DNA of 36,272 nt, taken from NCBI GenBank assembly GCA_028282325.1, contig JANQID010000100.1, forward strand, positions 1-36,272. The letters are read 5' to 3'. Both the position numbers and the translations under genes were made by a program. Of the stretch, positions 6,209 to 15,259 are shown piece by piece. Below the pieces are notes generated by a model. It was not told the DNA's origin. It did no database searches and saw only the letters and a list, made by a program, of their open reading frames with translations. The DNA comes from Chloroflexaceae bacterium (lineage in GTDB: Bacteria; Chloroflexota; Chloroflexia; Chloroflexales; Chloroflexaceae). The first letter of the stretch is position 1; each line of letters begins with the position of its first letter.

Positions 6209-7447
6209 ATGATTGATCAATTAGATCCAAGCATTGATGCGATGCATTCAGATGGCTTCAACCTACAACTCGCTACGGTCTATACCTACCTTGGCCAATG
6301 GCTCGAAGCGCCGATTAGACCGGATACCTCAGCCCTGACATATGTATCGTTAGCGCAACACCATTTGTTCCCCACAGTTATTTCCGAGATTGCGAACGCC
6401 GTCGATCTCCCAGAGCCTGTCACCGCATTATTCACCGGAATTGCCCTGCTCGCACCGGAGCAAGAACGCAATCACGATCTTCTCAAGGAACTGATCGTTC
6501 AGTCCACGGTCCTCCGCTGTGATCAATTTGTTGATCGCTACTATGAACTGGTGCTGACCTGGGGTTGCGGATGCCGATTTGCATCTGCCGCAACTTTCCC
6601 GCCCTGGGAAACTGCCGTCATCGCACTGGAAAGCCTTTGCGAGCCACTGGTAGAAAAGGCGCTGTGGCAACTCGCTGCGCTGCACTTCCCTCCTCCTGCC
6701 GGAGATAAGATACGACGTCTAGCGTCAGATCATGCGAAAGGCAAACAGAGCTATGGGTCGTCGCTCGCACTTGAGCTTGTAGCACTCGATAAATTACGTA
6801 CCTGGAAGCTAGATCAGTATAGCCTCAGAAGTCACTTGCTCTTGCAGATTGGAGGTCAGCCGGGTGGCATCAGTGTGCGTAGCGGTTCATTCTCCAGTAG
6901 CGTACTGTACCCATTGCTGCGCGACGAAATCGGCATTCGAGATGGTACGGTTGGGTTCTTCGTATGTCATAGCCCGGAATGCAATGGCGCACAGGTGGCT
7001 GAAGCGATCGCCCTGGCTTGTCCACCGAAGATCATCGACTTGCAGCGCCACGGGCTCTTTGAGGGGAATCATTGTAGATATTGTGGCCGGGTTAGCGATC
7101 CAGAACAGACGTATCGCCTGGCTCGTCGCCACTGGCTGATCGTTCCAGCAGCGTATGGCGGTGCCTATGAGCAACGACAATTCTTTCGATGTACCTCCTG
7201 CGGACACCATTTTCTATGCTCGGAGTCCTATACGAATCTAAACAATATTATTGATGAGTTCAAGAAAGTTACTGATGAGGGTCAACTGCAACAACATAAG
7301 GTGTTCAAAAAAGCGAAAATCGAACTCGCCCGGATGCGCTCCGAGGAGAAGTGTCCAATCTGTTCGTGTACTTCGATCTCGCAGCGTCTGGTGCATCTCT
7401 GGGTCTACAACCCTGGTTCGCGCCTGACACGGCATATGGAAACCTAA
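6209..7447 (+). CDS. cysteine-cluster (zinc-ribbon-like) protein of the STAND operon
   Basis: A 412-aa protein with no signal peptide. The N-terminal 230 residues are helical. The C-terminal part has paired cysteine/histidine motifs: C-H-S-P-E-C at about 251-256, C-R-Y-C at about 289-292, C-T-S-C-G-H-H-F-L-C at about 329-338 and C-P-I-C-S-C at about 385-390. These look like two zinc ribbons or treble-clef fingers, spaced by a helical insert. I do not recognise the family. It starts at ATG 6209 directly behind a TATAAT box, without ribosome site, and its stop lies 4 bases before the next ATG. As first gene of the operon it could act as nucleic-acid-binding or protein-binding component of the STAND system; this is inference. 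Confidence 0.7.
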   Translation: MIDQLDPSIDAMHSDGFNLQLATVYTYLGQWLEAPIRPDTSALTYVSLAQHHLFPTVISEIANAVDLPEPVTALFTGIALLAPEQERNHDLLKELIVQSTVLRCDQFVDRYYELVLTWGCGCRFASAATFPPWETAVIALESLCEPLVEKALWQLAALHFPPPAGDKIRRLASDHAKGKQSYGSSLALELVALDKLRTWKLDQYSLRSHLLLQIGGQPGGISVRSGSFSSSVLYPLLRDEIGIRDGTVGFFVCHSPECNGAQVAEAIALACPPKIIDLQRHGLFEGNHCRYCGRVSDPEQTYRLARRHWLIVPAAYGGAYEQRQFFRCTSCGHHFLCSESYTNLNNIIDEFKKVTDEGQLQQHKVFKKAKIELARMRSEEKCPICSCTSISQRLVHLWVYNPGSRLTRHMET

Positions 7448-7451
7448 GGCC

Positions 7452-8321
7452 ATGAATTCAGACTCTGACGCATCTACAGTTCACGATGCCGATGCACGAG
7501 CACTGCTTGACCGGCTGCATTGGCCAGGCGTCGGTGGATGCTATCTTGCAAGCGATTTCTTTCATACTATCGTTCGCCCAATGTCGCCGGATGCTGACGG
7601 CACAAGAACAATCATTATTGCTCTTCGTCCACGGCGTGCTGAGGTGTCGTTACCAGTACATCTCGCGTTCGTGCTGATCAACGATACCCGATCAAACCTC
7701 CTACACTATGGCACCTTCAATCGTATCGGTCAGGCACAGATCGCCAATGTTACATCCGGACTCCTGCGTTTACGCAGTGCATCTGCAGGTGCCTCCAACG
7801 TGCATGCGAGCATGCTATCGCTGTTACCGACAGCATGGGTTGTCGACCCTGCCCAAAGTGCCTTCGCTGCCGATCAGGATCGCTCCGATACACTCCAGTT
7901 TCAGCACGCAGATGGAGATTTGAGCGCCCGGCTGCAAATGGAAGACGGCGTCACCTACTTGCTGGTGACGGCTCATCATCAGCGCTGGGCGTCGTCACTG
8001 GTGTGTTTGGGTTGGGAGGGTACCGATAGTGATGGACAAAACCAGATCCATGAGGCGATGCTCCCATTGATCTGGTATCAGTCTCTGGAATGCTGGGGTG
8101 GGCGAATCAAACTTACCAATGGCTATCCGTTGCGCTTCTGGCCACCGCAAGAGCCACTTAGCCCGACCTGGTTGGAGAACATACCACTCTCGGTGGTGCA
8201 GTCTGCAGTTGCAGCATCAGCCTCACTGCCGACACGCAGAGCATGGCAGGAGCTTGCGCGTACTACCGATCTTTCAAGCACGATTCGCGACGCCATTCAG
8301 AAACAACTCGATATGTCATGA
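7452..8321 (+). CDS. unknown protein of the STAND operon
   Basis: A 289-aa soluble protein, no signal peptide or membrane segment. It is mixed alpha/beta, with several aromatic-rich strands (W-x-x-S-L-V-C-L-G-W-E-G; L-I-W-Y-Q-S-L-E-C-W-G-G) and a helical C-terminus. The ATG at 7452 is 4 nt after the previous stop, with AAGG close upstream, so translation is probably coupled. A 109-bp inverted-repeat element was inserted between this gene and the STAND gene. No family recognised. The constant company of a cysteine-cluster protein and a STAND ATPase suggests a partner or ligand-recognition role (inference). Confidence 0.65.
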   Translation: MNSDSDASTVHDADARALLDRLHWPGVGGCYLASDFFHTIVRPMSPDADGTRTIIIALRPRRAEVSLPVHLAFVLINDTRSNLLHYGTFNRIGQAQIANVTSGLLRLRSASAGASNVHASMLSLLPTAWVVDPAQSAFAADQDRSDTLQFQHADGDLSARLQMEDGVTYLLVTAHHQRWASSLVCLGWEGTDSDGQNQIHEAMLPLIWYQSLECWGGRIKLTNGYPLRFWPPQEPLSPTWLENIPLSVVQSAVAASASLPTRRAWQELARTTDLSSTIRDAIQKQLDMS

Positions 8322-8329
8322 GTTGTTGC

Positions 8330-8438
8330 TACCAAACGAAAATGAATACGTCGCATGTCACCCTGAGCACCGATGGCCCTCCGCCGGGCCATCGGTGCTC
8401 AGGGTGGCATCAGGCGGTATCTCCAATATCGTTTGGTA
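8330..8438 (+). repeat. dispersed inverted-terminal-repeat element, copy B (109 bp), with 21-bp hairpin
   Basis: Ends are perfect inverted copies of TACCAAACGA (12 bp with the outer GC). Inside, bases 8359-8379 and 8386-8406 are perfectly complementary over 21 bp with a 6-nt loop. The hexamer AGTTGT flanks it at 8321-8326 and 8441-8446, a possible target-site duplication with a 1-nt offset. The hairpin sits between two operon genes, where it could reduce read-through or stabilise the upstream mRNA. Confidence 0.8.
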
Positions 8439-8494
8439 GCAGTTGTGCCGCAACATCTTCAAACACATACCCCCAATCGTTAAGGAACGGCATT

Positions 8495-11400
8495 ATGAAA
8501 GTATTGGGATCCATTGCTGCGGCTCAGCGCGGCACAAGCGAAGATCATCTGCGTTGCTTTCGCCAACTGGTAGGACCGGAGCAACATTGGATTGCTGCCT
8601 GCCGTGAAGTTGTTGCGACCCGGCGTAGCGAGCTTCTGGATCTCCCCACCGGCACACCCCTGAAATGGGCCGCAGTGCTGATTGAAGAGAACCTGCCCCT
8701 CGATGCATCAAGCATCACCGGGCGTGCAAAGGCGATCGCTTCCGTCGCCCAGGCCATCTTGCTGGCTGAAACAGAGCCGGTTGCTGCGAAACAGTTGATG
8801 GTGCGGGCTGCCGAAGACTGGAGCAATACGCGCATCTCGGAGACGCCCCTGGCCTGGGCGCGTACATCTGTTTCTATCGGAAGCACCGGTGTGACGGTGT
8901 CGTTGGCATTTGAGCCATTGTTTGACGCTCTCGCTGTGTTCCCTCCCACCCTGGCCGCGATCCTTACTGACCTCACGTACGATCTGGCCAGTTCCAGATT
9001 ACCCTCAGATTCACTGGTTACACTCCCGATTGTGCTTGACCACAGTAGCGGTGGTCTGGTAGCAGACCTCACACTCGAGAAAGTGAACGGCTTACCACCG
9101 GTGTGTTATCCGGATCCGGCGCGGATGGCATTCTATGCGCTTGGCAAGGAATTTGTGCAGGCACTGGCGCACGCTGAGGAGCGGGTTCGTTCGACTCAGC
9201 GCCTGTCTGATTTGGGAGCCGTGCGCTGGCGGCTTTCCCCTCGGTCAAATCGAGCGAGGGAAGATATCTCATTACATGCCCTGCGTGGCGGATCGGTCGG
9301 CCTCGGCTTTGCGCTAGGCCTGCATCAGCTTGCCGACCCGGTCGACGCGCCACTCCAGCGGCATTGGGCCGCAACCGGAGCCTTGAGAGATAATGACGGC
9401 ACGCTTGGCTCCGTCCAGGGCTATGCACGTAAGCTCGCCGCAGCCGACAAATCGCGTTTAGGGTTGATCTACCCGGTAGCAGATCAAGAACAGGTCAGTC
9501 ATTTACTCCAGGCGTCACAAATCCAGACCCGAGCAGTTGCCACGGTCGATGAGGCCCTCGCATTCCTCAGCGGCTCCGAACGTCCGCCCTGCCCCTATCG
9601 TGGACTGAATCAGTTTAGCGAAGCCGATGTCCACTTCTTTTTCGGTCGTGATGCCGAGATCGACGAGATTCGCACGCGGGTCGCGGCATGCCCCCGGTTA
9701 CTTGCACTCCTAGGTTCTTCCGGTAGTGGAAAATCGTCGCTGATCCATGCTGGCCTGCTTACCGGTATTGCAGCGCGGCACCCGGAGTGGCAGGTGCGAA
9801 TTGCCAGGCTGGGCGAGCACCCATTCAGTGCTCTGGCTGAGATTGGCCTGGTCAACTCCGGCGGTGATCTGGTCGACACCCTCAAACATGAGCTTGAACG
9901 CAAGCATCCCGGCACACACCTGCTGCTCGTGCTGGATCAGTTCGAGGAAGTGCTGGCGCTTTGCCTACCTGATGAGCGCCAGCGTTTCCTCGATCAACTA
10001 ACGGAGATACTGCGTTGTGATCTGCCAGTGACGCTGGTGCTGGTGATGCGGAACGATTTCTATAGCCAGCTCAACCGGCTTGCGCCCGGTATCATGGGCT
10101 ATGTCGTCGGCAACCAGATGCACTTACCCGATACGCCTGATCGAGCCAGCCTGGAAGAAATGATCGTTCTCCCGGCGCTTGCTACCGGTGTCGATCTGGA
10201 AGCGGGTCTGCCGGAACGCATCAGTAGCGATCTGCTGCTGGATCGTGCACTTGATGAAAGCAGTGTTGGTGGTATTTTACCGATCCTCGCCTTTACGATG
10301 GCACGGTTATGGGAAGAGAGTAGCACCGACAGCTTGAGCCATGCAACGTACCATGCAATTGGTCGTGCAGCCAATGTGCTGGTCGAATGGAGTAGCCAGG
10401 CCATCGCGCAGCTTTCGAAACCTCATCAAAGGCTCGCCAACCAGATCATCCTCGAACTGGTGCAACCCGGTGATGTCAGTGACGGTCTGCCCGACAGTCG
10501 GCGACGACGGCTGATCAGCGATCTCTACAGGAGCGTTGGTGAAGATGCGGAGTTGACGTCTACGTTGCACCATCTCATTCGGTCCCGCCTGCTGGTGAGC
10601 GGACGCGTCGGCGAACGGGAAACGATCGAGTTAATTCATGACGTGCTGGTACGTGAATGGGACCACTTGCGTGATCTGATCGATCAGAATCGACGCTTCT
10701 TGGCCTGGAAACGTGATTGCGAAAGCCAGATGCAGCGCTGGCAAGATGCCGGTGAACAGGTAACCCGGTTACTGCCGCGAGAAGAGATAGTTGAAGCCGA
10801 GCGTTGGCAGCGCGAACATCTAATCGAAGAACGCCTGCTCGCTTATATCAATATGAGCGCAGCATATCGGGATAAGCAACGCCGAAATACTCGGTTGGGC
10901 CTGGTTGCAGCATTCGTTGCATTGATGATTGTTGTTATCTTCACGTCGTATGCCTACGTGGTAACCAACGCGAGCCTGCGGCGTTCCGAAACTGAGCGTA
11001 TGGCACTGACTGCCCGTAACAGTCTTGCAACAGCACCTGAAGAGGCAATCCGGCAAGCGATCGCAGCCTTCAACAAAGATGCAAATCCATTCACCGAGGA
11101 GACCTTGCACGTTGTGGCGCAGGCAACCAGTGTGCGGGCAATCCTGAGTGGTCATCAGGAGAGTGTCCTGGCTGTAGCGGTGAGTCCTGATGGGCGCACC
11201 CTGGCCACCGCTAGTAGCGATCAAACGATCATCCTCTGGGATTTGCCAGAAGGTCAGGTGCGACAACGCCTGGAAGGCCATTTTGATCAAGTCAACACGC
11301 TTGCTTTTAGCCCTGATGGGCGTTTGCTAGCCAGCGCCGCCGGACCGACCGACCCGTCCGTCCGGCTCTGGGATGTCGCACGTGGCCAGGTTGTCGGGGC

Positions 11401-12937
11401 GCTGGAAGGCCACATCGCTGGAATTGTCGATCTTGCATTTAGCCTTGATGGATCGAGGCTTGCTAGCATCGAAGGCCTGGATGATATCGCCGTCAATGGC
11501 AACCGGAGCGTACGAGTCTGGGATGTTGCATCGCGGACTGAACAGGCAATGCTAACCCTTGAAGAACAAGAGCTAGGCTATGTCGAGTTTGATGCGACAG
11601 GTAAGACGCTGATAGTCGCCAGCGAGCAATCGATCCTGCGCTGGGATTTCACAAACAACGAGATCTTCCCCATAGCGACCATCCCCATGCTGCGCGAAGC
11701 CGACATTGCACTCGAACGGGAACTGCTGGTACTCGCAAGCAAAGATGGCAGCCTCCATCTGATGAACCTACACGCTTCCGAATCCTATCGTACGTTCCAG
11801 GCCGATAATGAACCAGTCACGACAGTGGTCTTTAGTCCTGACGAGCAGACGTTTCTCAGTGGGCATAATGATGGGATAGTACGTCTCTGGGATGTCGAAA
11901 CCGGGACAGTGATCCACACCTATGCTGGTCATACTGATGAGATTATGGATCTGGCCTTCACCCCCGATGGCCAGACGATCATCAGTGGCGGACGTGACAA
12001 GCAGGCTCGGATCTGGGCGCGCGAACCGGGCGCGGAATTGCATGAACTTGTACACGTCGGCGACGGGGCGACACAGTCGCTGACCTTTAGCCCAGATGGC
12101 AGCACACTGGCAATCGCCAGCAGCGATGGTCACGTCTATCGACAAGTGATCGGTAGCGGGGAGACAGCTCAGGAACTGATAGGCGCGGGAGAATCACCAA
12201 CGGCAATCGCATTCTCCAACGATGGCACAATGCTGGCGATTGGCTATGACGATGGGGCGATTGTACTCTGTGATCCAACCACAGGCCGACTGCTAGACCG
12301 GCTCGAAGGCCACATTGGAGCCATCCAGGTACTACGCTTTCATCCAAGCCGCCCCTTACTCGCCAGCATTTCGACTGATGACACCTTGCGCCTGTGGGAT
12401 CAACGCGCCAACTGGCAGAGCCAGGCAATTAAGGCCCACAGCTTCGACCCGGTCGGATTGGTCTTCAGCCCTGATGGAACCGTCATCTTCACGGCTGGGC
12501 GTGACCAGTTCGTTCGGCGCTGGACAGTCGCCGGTGGGCAAGCTGATGGTGAACCGTTTGGGCTTGATGCTGTGCTCAGCGCGCTAACTGTTGATGCTGC
12601 CGGCAGCATCTATGTTGGCCTGAACTCAGAGGAGGTGGTAATTCTAACGCCCCAGGGAAATCAGCAATCACGTATGTCCGTTAGTTCCATACCACTGGAA
12701 TTGGTGATCACTCCCGACCAGGAGCTGATCACCATCAGTAAAGCTGAGGCCGCCCGCTATATCGCCGATCAGCCAATGCGCTACATGCAGGCCGAGCGAC
12801 CAATCACTGCCGCAGCATTGCATCCCGATGGGCAACTTCTGGCACTAGGCGATGCCGATGGAACGGTTCGCCTGATTCTGATCGACCCGACCACAATCGA
12901 GGAGCTGTTGGAGGATCGACTACGCATTCGCGAATGA
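8495..12937 (+). CDS. Lon-like / nSTAND1 NTPase / transmembrane / WD40-repeat protein
   Basis: A 1480-aa protein starting at ATG 8495 (AAGGA at 8482-8486); an in-frame upstream start at 8243 would cross the repeat element and previous gene. Domains in order: residues about 110-360 resemble an S16 Lon-type protease fold (R-G-G-S-V-G-L-G-F-A-L-G-L near 260, A-T-G-A-L and G-x-V-Q-G-Y-A-R-K-L-A-A-A near 300). Then P-Y-R-G-L-x-x-F and F-F-G-R-D opens an nSTAND1 ATPase, Walker A G-S-S-G-S-G-K-S-S at about 407-415, Walker B L-V-L-D-Q-F-E-E at about 477-484. One transmembrane helix at about 803-825 after K-Q-R-R-N-T-R, then about ten or more WD40 blades (S-P-D-G-x-x-L-A-T ... L-W-D). STAND proteins switch state on ligand binding. 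The topology suggests ATPase inside and propeller outside (inference). Lon activity is doubtful because the usual catalytic Lys position appears to be Ala. Confidence 0.85.
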   Translation: MKVLGSIAAAQRGTSEDHLRCFRQLVGPEQHWIAACREVVATRRSELLDLPTGTPLKWAAVLIEENLPLDASSITGRAKAIASVAQAILLAETEPVAAKQLMVRAAEDWSNTRISETPLAWARTSVSIGSTGVTVSLAFEPLFDALAVFPPTLAAILTDLTYDLASSRLPSDSLVTLPIVLDHSSGGLVADLTLEKVNGLPPVCYPDPARMAFYALGKEFVQALAHAEERVRSTQRLSDLGAVRWRLSPRSNRAREDISLHALRGGSVGLGFALGLHQLADPVDAPLQRHWAATGALRDNDGTLGSVQGYARKLAAADKSRLGLIYPVADQEQVSHLLQASQIQTRAVATVDEALAFLSGSERPPCPYRGLNQFSEADVHFFFGRDAEIDEIRTRVAACPRLLALLGSSGSGKSSLIHAGLLTGIAARHPEWQVRIARLGEHPFSALAEIGLVNSGGDLVDTLKHELERKHPGTHLLLVLDQFEEVLALCLPDERQRFLDQLTEILRCDLPVTLVLVMRNDFYSQLNRLAPGIMGYVVGNQMHLPDTPDRASLEEMIVLPALATGVDLEAGLPERISSDLLLDRALDESSVGGILPILAFTMARLWEESSTDSLSHATYHAIGRAANVLVEWSSQAIAQLSKPHQRLANQIILELVQPGDVSDGLPDSRRRRLISDLYRSVGEDAELTSTLHHLIRSRLLVSGRVGERETIELIHDVLVREWDHLRDLIDQNRRFLAWKRDCESQMQRWQDAGEQVTRLLPREEIVEAERWQREHLIEERLLAYINMSAAYRDKQRRNTRLGLVAAFVALMIVVIFTSYAYVVTNASLRRSETERMALTARNSLATAPEEAIRQAIAAFNKDANPFTEETLHVVAQATSVRAILSGHQESVLAVAVSPDGRTLATASSDQTIILWDLPEGQVRQRLEGHFDQVNTLAFSPDGRLLASAAGPTDPSVRLWDVARGQVVGALEGHIAGIVDLAFSLDGSRLASIEGLDDIAVNGNRSVRVWDVASRTEQAMLTLEEQELGYVEFDATGKTLIVASEQSILRWDFTNNEIFPIATIPMLREADIALERELLVLASKDGSLHLMNLHASESYRTFQADNEPVTTVVFSPDEQTFLSGHNDGIVRLWDVETGTVIHTYAGHTDEIMDLAFTPDGQTIISGGRDKQARIWAREPGAELHELVHVGDGATQSLTFSPDGSTLAIASSDGHVYRQVIGSGETAQELIGAGESPTAIAFSNDGTMLAIGYDDGAIVLCDPTTGRLLDRLEGHIGAIQVLRFHPSRPLLASISTDDTLRLWDQRANWQSQAIKAHSFDPVGLVFSPDGTVIFTAGRDQFVRRWTVAGGQADGEPFGLDAVLSALTVDAAGSIYVGLNSEEVVILTPQGNQQSRMSVSSIPLELVITPDQELITISKAEAARYIADQPMRYMQAERPITAAALHPDGQLLALGDADGTVRLILIDPTTIEELLEDRLRIRE

Positions 12938-12952
12938 CGATGAGGAGGCCCG

Positions 12953-13900
12953 ATGCGACACGTACTACGACTGACCCTGCTCATGCTCGGATTGGCTCTG
13001 GCAGCCTGTGGCACTGCTCCTGAAGCATCGAATACTGCCGAACCAGTCCCAGGGGTGCCACCTGAACCCGAACTGGTCGACGGCATGGTTGCCGTGCCGG
13101 AAGGATCGTTCCTGCGCGGCAGTACAGATGAAGACATCGACGCCTATGTTTCGTTATGTGAGCAAGCCCAGGCAGCGTGTGTCCGCGACAACTTTCTGGA
13201 CGAACAGCCGCAGCGAGACATAACGCTCTCAACGTTCTTGATTGATCGCTACGAGGTCAGCAACCGCGATTTCGCTGCGTTTGTCGCGGCGTCTGGTTAT
13301 CAGACATTTGCCGAACAACAGGGCGAGAGCACGATCTGGAACGACGCGGTACGTGAGAGTCAGGTGATTCCCGGTGCGTCCTGGCGCACCCCCGATGGCC
13401 CAGACTCGAACATTGACAACCGCCTGGATCACCCTGTGGTACACGTGACCTGGGCTGATGCGGCGGCCTACTGCGCGTCGCAGGGGAAGCGCTTACCGAC
13501 CGAAGCCGAGTGGGAGAAGGCCGCCCGAGGCGACGCCGACGGACGGCGTTTTCCCTGGGGCAATGAGTGGCAGACCACATTCGTGAACGGGGTACTCCCC
13601 GATGAAAGAGCCGTCGGCACTGTTGCAGTGACGGAATTCTCCGAGGGTGACAGTCCCTACGGCGCACGCCAGATGCTCGGCAACGTCTTCGAGTGGGTCG
13701 CCGACGCCTACGACGAAAGCTACTTCGCCACCAGCCCTGATGTCGATCCGGCCCTCCTCGACGACGGTAGCGGTCTACGGGTCGCACGTGGCGGTGGTTG
13801 GGCCACACGCGCCGGCTTCTTCCATATTGGCTGGCGGCGCGTGCTAGGGCCGGATACGAGCAACAACACCACCGGTTTTCGCTGTGCACGCGATGGGTAA
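12953..13900 (+). CDS. lipoprotein with FGE-sulfatase-type (C-type-lectin fold) domain
   Basis: A 315-aa protein with signal peptide and lipobox L-A-A-C (Cys at about residue 19), then a Pro/Glu linker. From about residue 43 an FGE/SUMF1 domain: M-V-A-V-P-E-G-S-F-L-R-G-S, I-D-R-Y-E-V-S-N-R-D-F, P-V-V-H-V-T-W-A-D-A-A-A-Y-C, R-L-P-T-E-A-E-W-E-K-A-A-R-G, W-G-N-E-W, G-N-V-F-E-W-V and a final R-G-G-G-W ... G-F-R-C-A-R. True formylglycine-generating enzymes need two active-site cysteines just after the GGSW strand; these are not present, so a binding role is more likely than sulfatase activation. GAGGAGG precedes the ATG, 15 nt after the STAND stop, so it is the last gene of the operon. In a single-membrane cell it would sit on the outer face, beside the WD40 part of the STAND protein. 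Confidence 0.8.
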   Translation: MRHVLRLTLLMLGLALAACGTAPEASNTAEPVPGVPPEPELVDGMVAVPEGSFLRGSTDEDIDAYVSLCEQAQAACVRDNFLDEQPQRDITLSTFLIDRYEVSNRDFAAFVAASGYQTFAEQQGESTIWNDAVRESQVIPGASWRTPDGPDSNIDNRLDHPVVHVTWADAAAYCASQGKRLPTEAEWEKAARGDADGRRFPWGNEWQTTFVNGVLPDERAVGTVAVTEFSEGDSPYGARQMLGNVFEWVADAYDESYFATSPDVDPALLDDGSGLRVARGGGWATRAGFFHIGWRRVLGPDTSNNTTGFRCARDG

Positions 13901-13913
13901 CATCGAGGGTTTA

Positions 13914-13952
13914 GAGTGCAGGTAGTTCGGTAAAACCGAACTACCTGCACTC
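13914..13952 (+). terminator. hairpin terminator after the FGE lipoprotein gene
   Basis: A perfect 17-bp stem (GAGTGCAGGTAGTTCGG with its complement) around a TAAAA loop, starting 14 bases after the stop. The following tail (GCATTATTT) is only weakly T-rich. It probably ends the STAND operon. Confidence 0.65.
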
Positions 13953-13972
13953 GCATTATTTCGAGCCTGGTT

Positions 13973-14008
13973 CGAGCCGGGAAGGAGTACGTGCTCCTCC
14001 CCGGCTCG
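13973..14008 (+). other. second GC-rich stem-loop between operons
   Basis: CGAGCCGGGAAGGAG pairs with CTCCTCCCCGGCTCG with one mismatch and a short loop. No T-run follows. Together with the preceding hairpin it isolates the STAND operon from the lipoprotein gene at 14093. Confidence 0.5.
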
Positions 14009-14092
14009 ATTGCGTTGGGGAGCGGGAACTCGGCGTACTATATGAAAAATGAAAGAACTTCATTCCGGCTGTCAATTGCAAAGGAACTCATA

Positions 14093-15241
14093 ATGAAGCT
14101 TAATTCGCTCACTGTCACTTCCATGTCTGGCTTCATGCTCATAGCTGTCCTATTACTTTCGTCGTGCGGTAGTCAACCTTTAACTAGCCCAGCACCAGCA
14201 CCTTCGGTAGAGACACAGATGCCTTCACTTCCTACAGCGGAAAGCGCAACATCGTCTATCGAAACACCAGAGCCACCTACCTCTACAGCTATTCCTTCAT
14301 CACCGTCAAGAACTGGTTTCTCAATTCCTCTTTCCGGGTTGAACTACAGAGTGCAAAATACCGGAGACGGTTGGGTTGAAGGGCAACTAGATTTAGTTTA
14401 TGAGAACATTGGTGAGGAGGTACTTCCTCCTCAGTGTCTTATTTTTGATGAAGAGCGTGCAGCAGCGAATGGGTTATTGAGCTATTGCCCAGAGTCGCCT
14501 CGTACATTCATCAGTGAAGCATATATCGAGACGAATGAGGGCGTAACCTATCCTGCCGAGATATCTCCTGCTGTGCTACGAGTGGGCGATCTTGAAGGCG
14601 GTAGCCCGATTCCAGTTGGGGTTGTTTTTCGGAATGTAAGACGTCCGTTCGCTTCAAGCTACACCCTCGACACAGTAACATTTCGCTTTGCTCAAGCAGC
14701 CAGCCCAACAGAGCTTATCTTGGTGTTGTCAGGTGAAGATGGTTTCCAGCGTGAAGACAGAATTGATTTGAGCAACGTTCCTCAGGCATTACCCGAAGCT
14801 CAATTTGCTGAAGAGCGGCCTATTTCGGAGTTGCTCACCGCACCAATCCCTGGTGACAACGAAGAAGTTGAAACGACCTTTGATGGAGGGTGCAGCTATC
14901 AGGAGGTCTCGATCTTTTTCAAGAATGGATACGTTATTCCTTATACCTTCGTCAACCAGAATCAGTATGAAGATGAATCGGTCATCCTCAACTTCTCTTA
15001 TGCAGTCTACTATCCAGGCGGTATGCTGCAATACTCAATGCCTGAAATCGAGGATCTCTCCTGGACAATTGGTCCTGGTCAATCAGAAGGTCATCGAATC
15101 TTGATATTGGATGAACAAGCCGACACAAATTTTAACTCTATGCAAGAACTCGATGATATGGTTGCCGCTTCTCATCTGCTTGTTTACACAGATCAGGGTG
15201 AAGTAGATGCTTATCGCCTGGATTGTGAAATCATAGAATAA
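14093..15241 (+). CDS. secreted lipoprotein, unknown function
   Basis: A 382-aa lipoprotein. The start at ATG 14093 is chosen because AAGGA lies 8-12 bases upstream and it gives a proper signal peptide (M-K-L-N ... F-M-L-I-A-V-L-L-L-S-S-C, lipid Cys near residue 24); an upstream in-frame start at 13991 would lie in the stem-loop. A Ser/Pro/Thr-rich stalk (residues about 27-75) leads to two beta-rich segments, the second with C-S-Y-Q-E-V and Y-A-V-Y-Y-P-G-G. The gene is visibly AT-richer than the STAND operon. Its stop lies 18 nt before the ParB-like gene. Family not recognised; probably surface-exposed and anchored in the cytoplasmic membrane. Confidence 0.7.
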   Translation: MKLNSLTVTSMSGFMLIAVLLLSSCGSQPLTSPAPAPSVETQMPSLPTAESATSSIETPEPPTSTAIPSSPSRTGFSIPLSGLNYRVQNTGDGWVEGQLDLVYENIGEEVLPPQCLIFDEERAAANGLLSYCPESPRTFISEAYIETNEGVTYPAEISPAVLRVGDLEGGSPIPVGVVFRNVRRPFASSYTLDTVTFRFAQAASPTELILVLSGEDGFQREDRIDLSNVPQALPEAQFAEERPISELLTAPIPGDNEEVETTFDGGCSYQEVSIFFKNGYVIPYTFVNQNQYEDESVILNFSYAVYYPGGMLQYSMPEIEDLSWTIGPGQSEGHRILILDEQADTNFNSMQELDDMVAASHLLVYTDQGEVDAYRLDCEIIE

Positions 15242-15259
15242 GCAGAAGGACTTGAAGTG

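Noticed and set aside
8243-8494. N-terminal extension of the STAND protein
   Set aside because: The in-frame extension overlaps the previous gene and runs through the inverted-repeat element; a ribosome site supports ATG 8495.
12953-13900. Sulfatase-modifying (formylglycine-generating) enzyme
   Set aside because: The fold is there, but the active-site cysteines following the G-G-x-W strand are missing, and no sulfatase gene is nearby; the same applies to the NACHT C-terminus.
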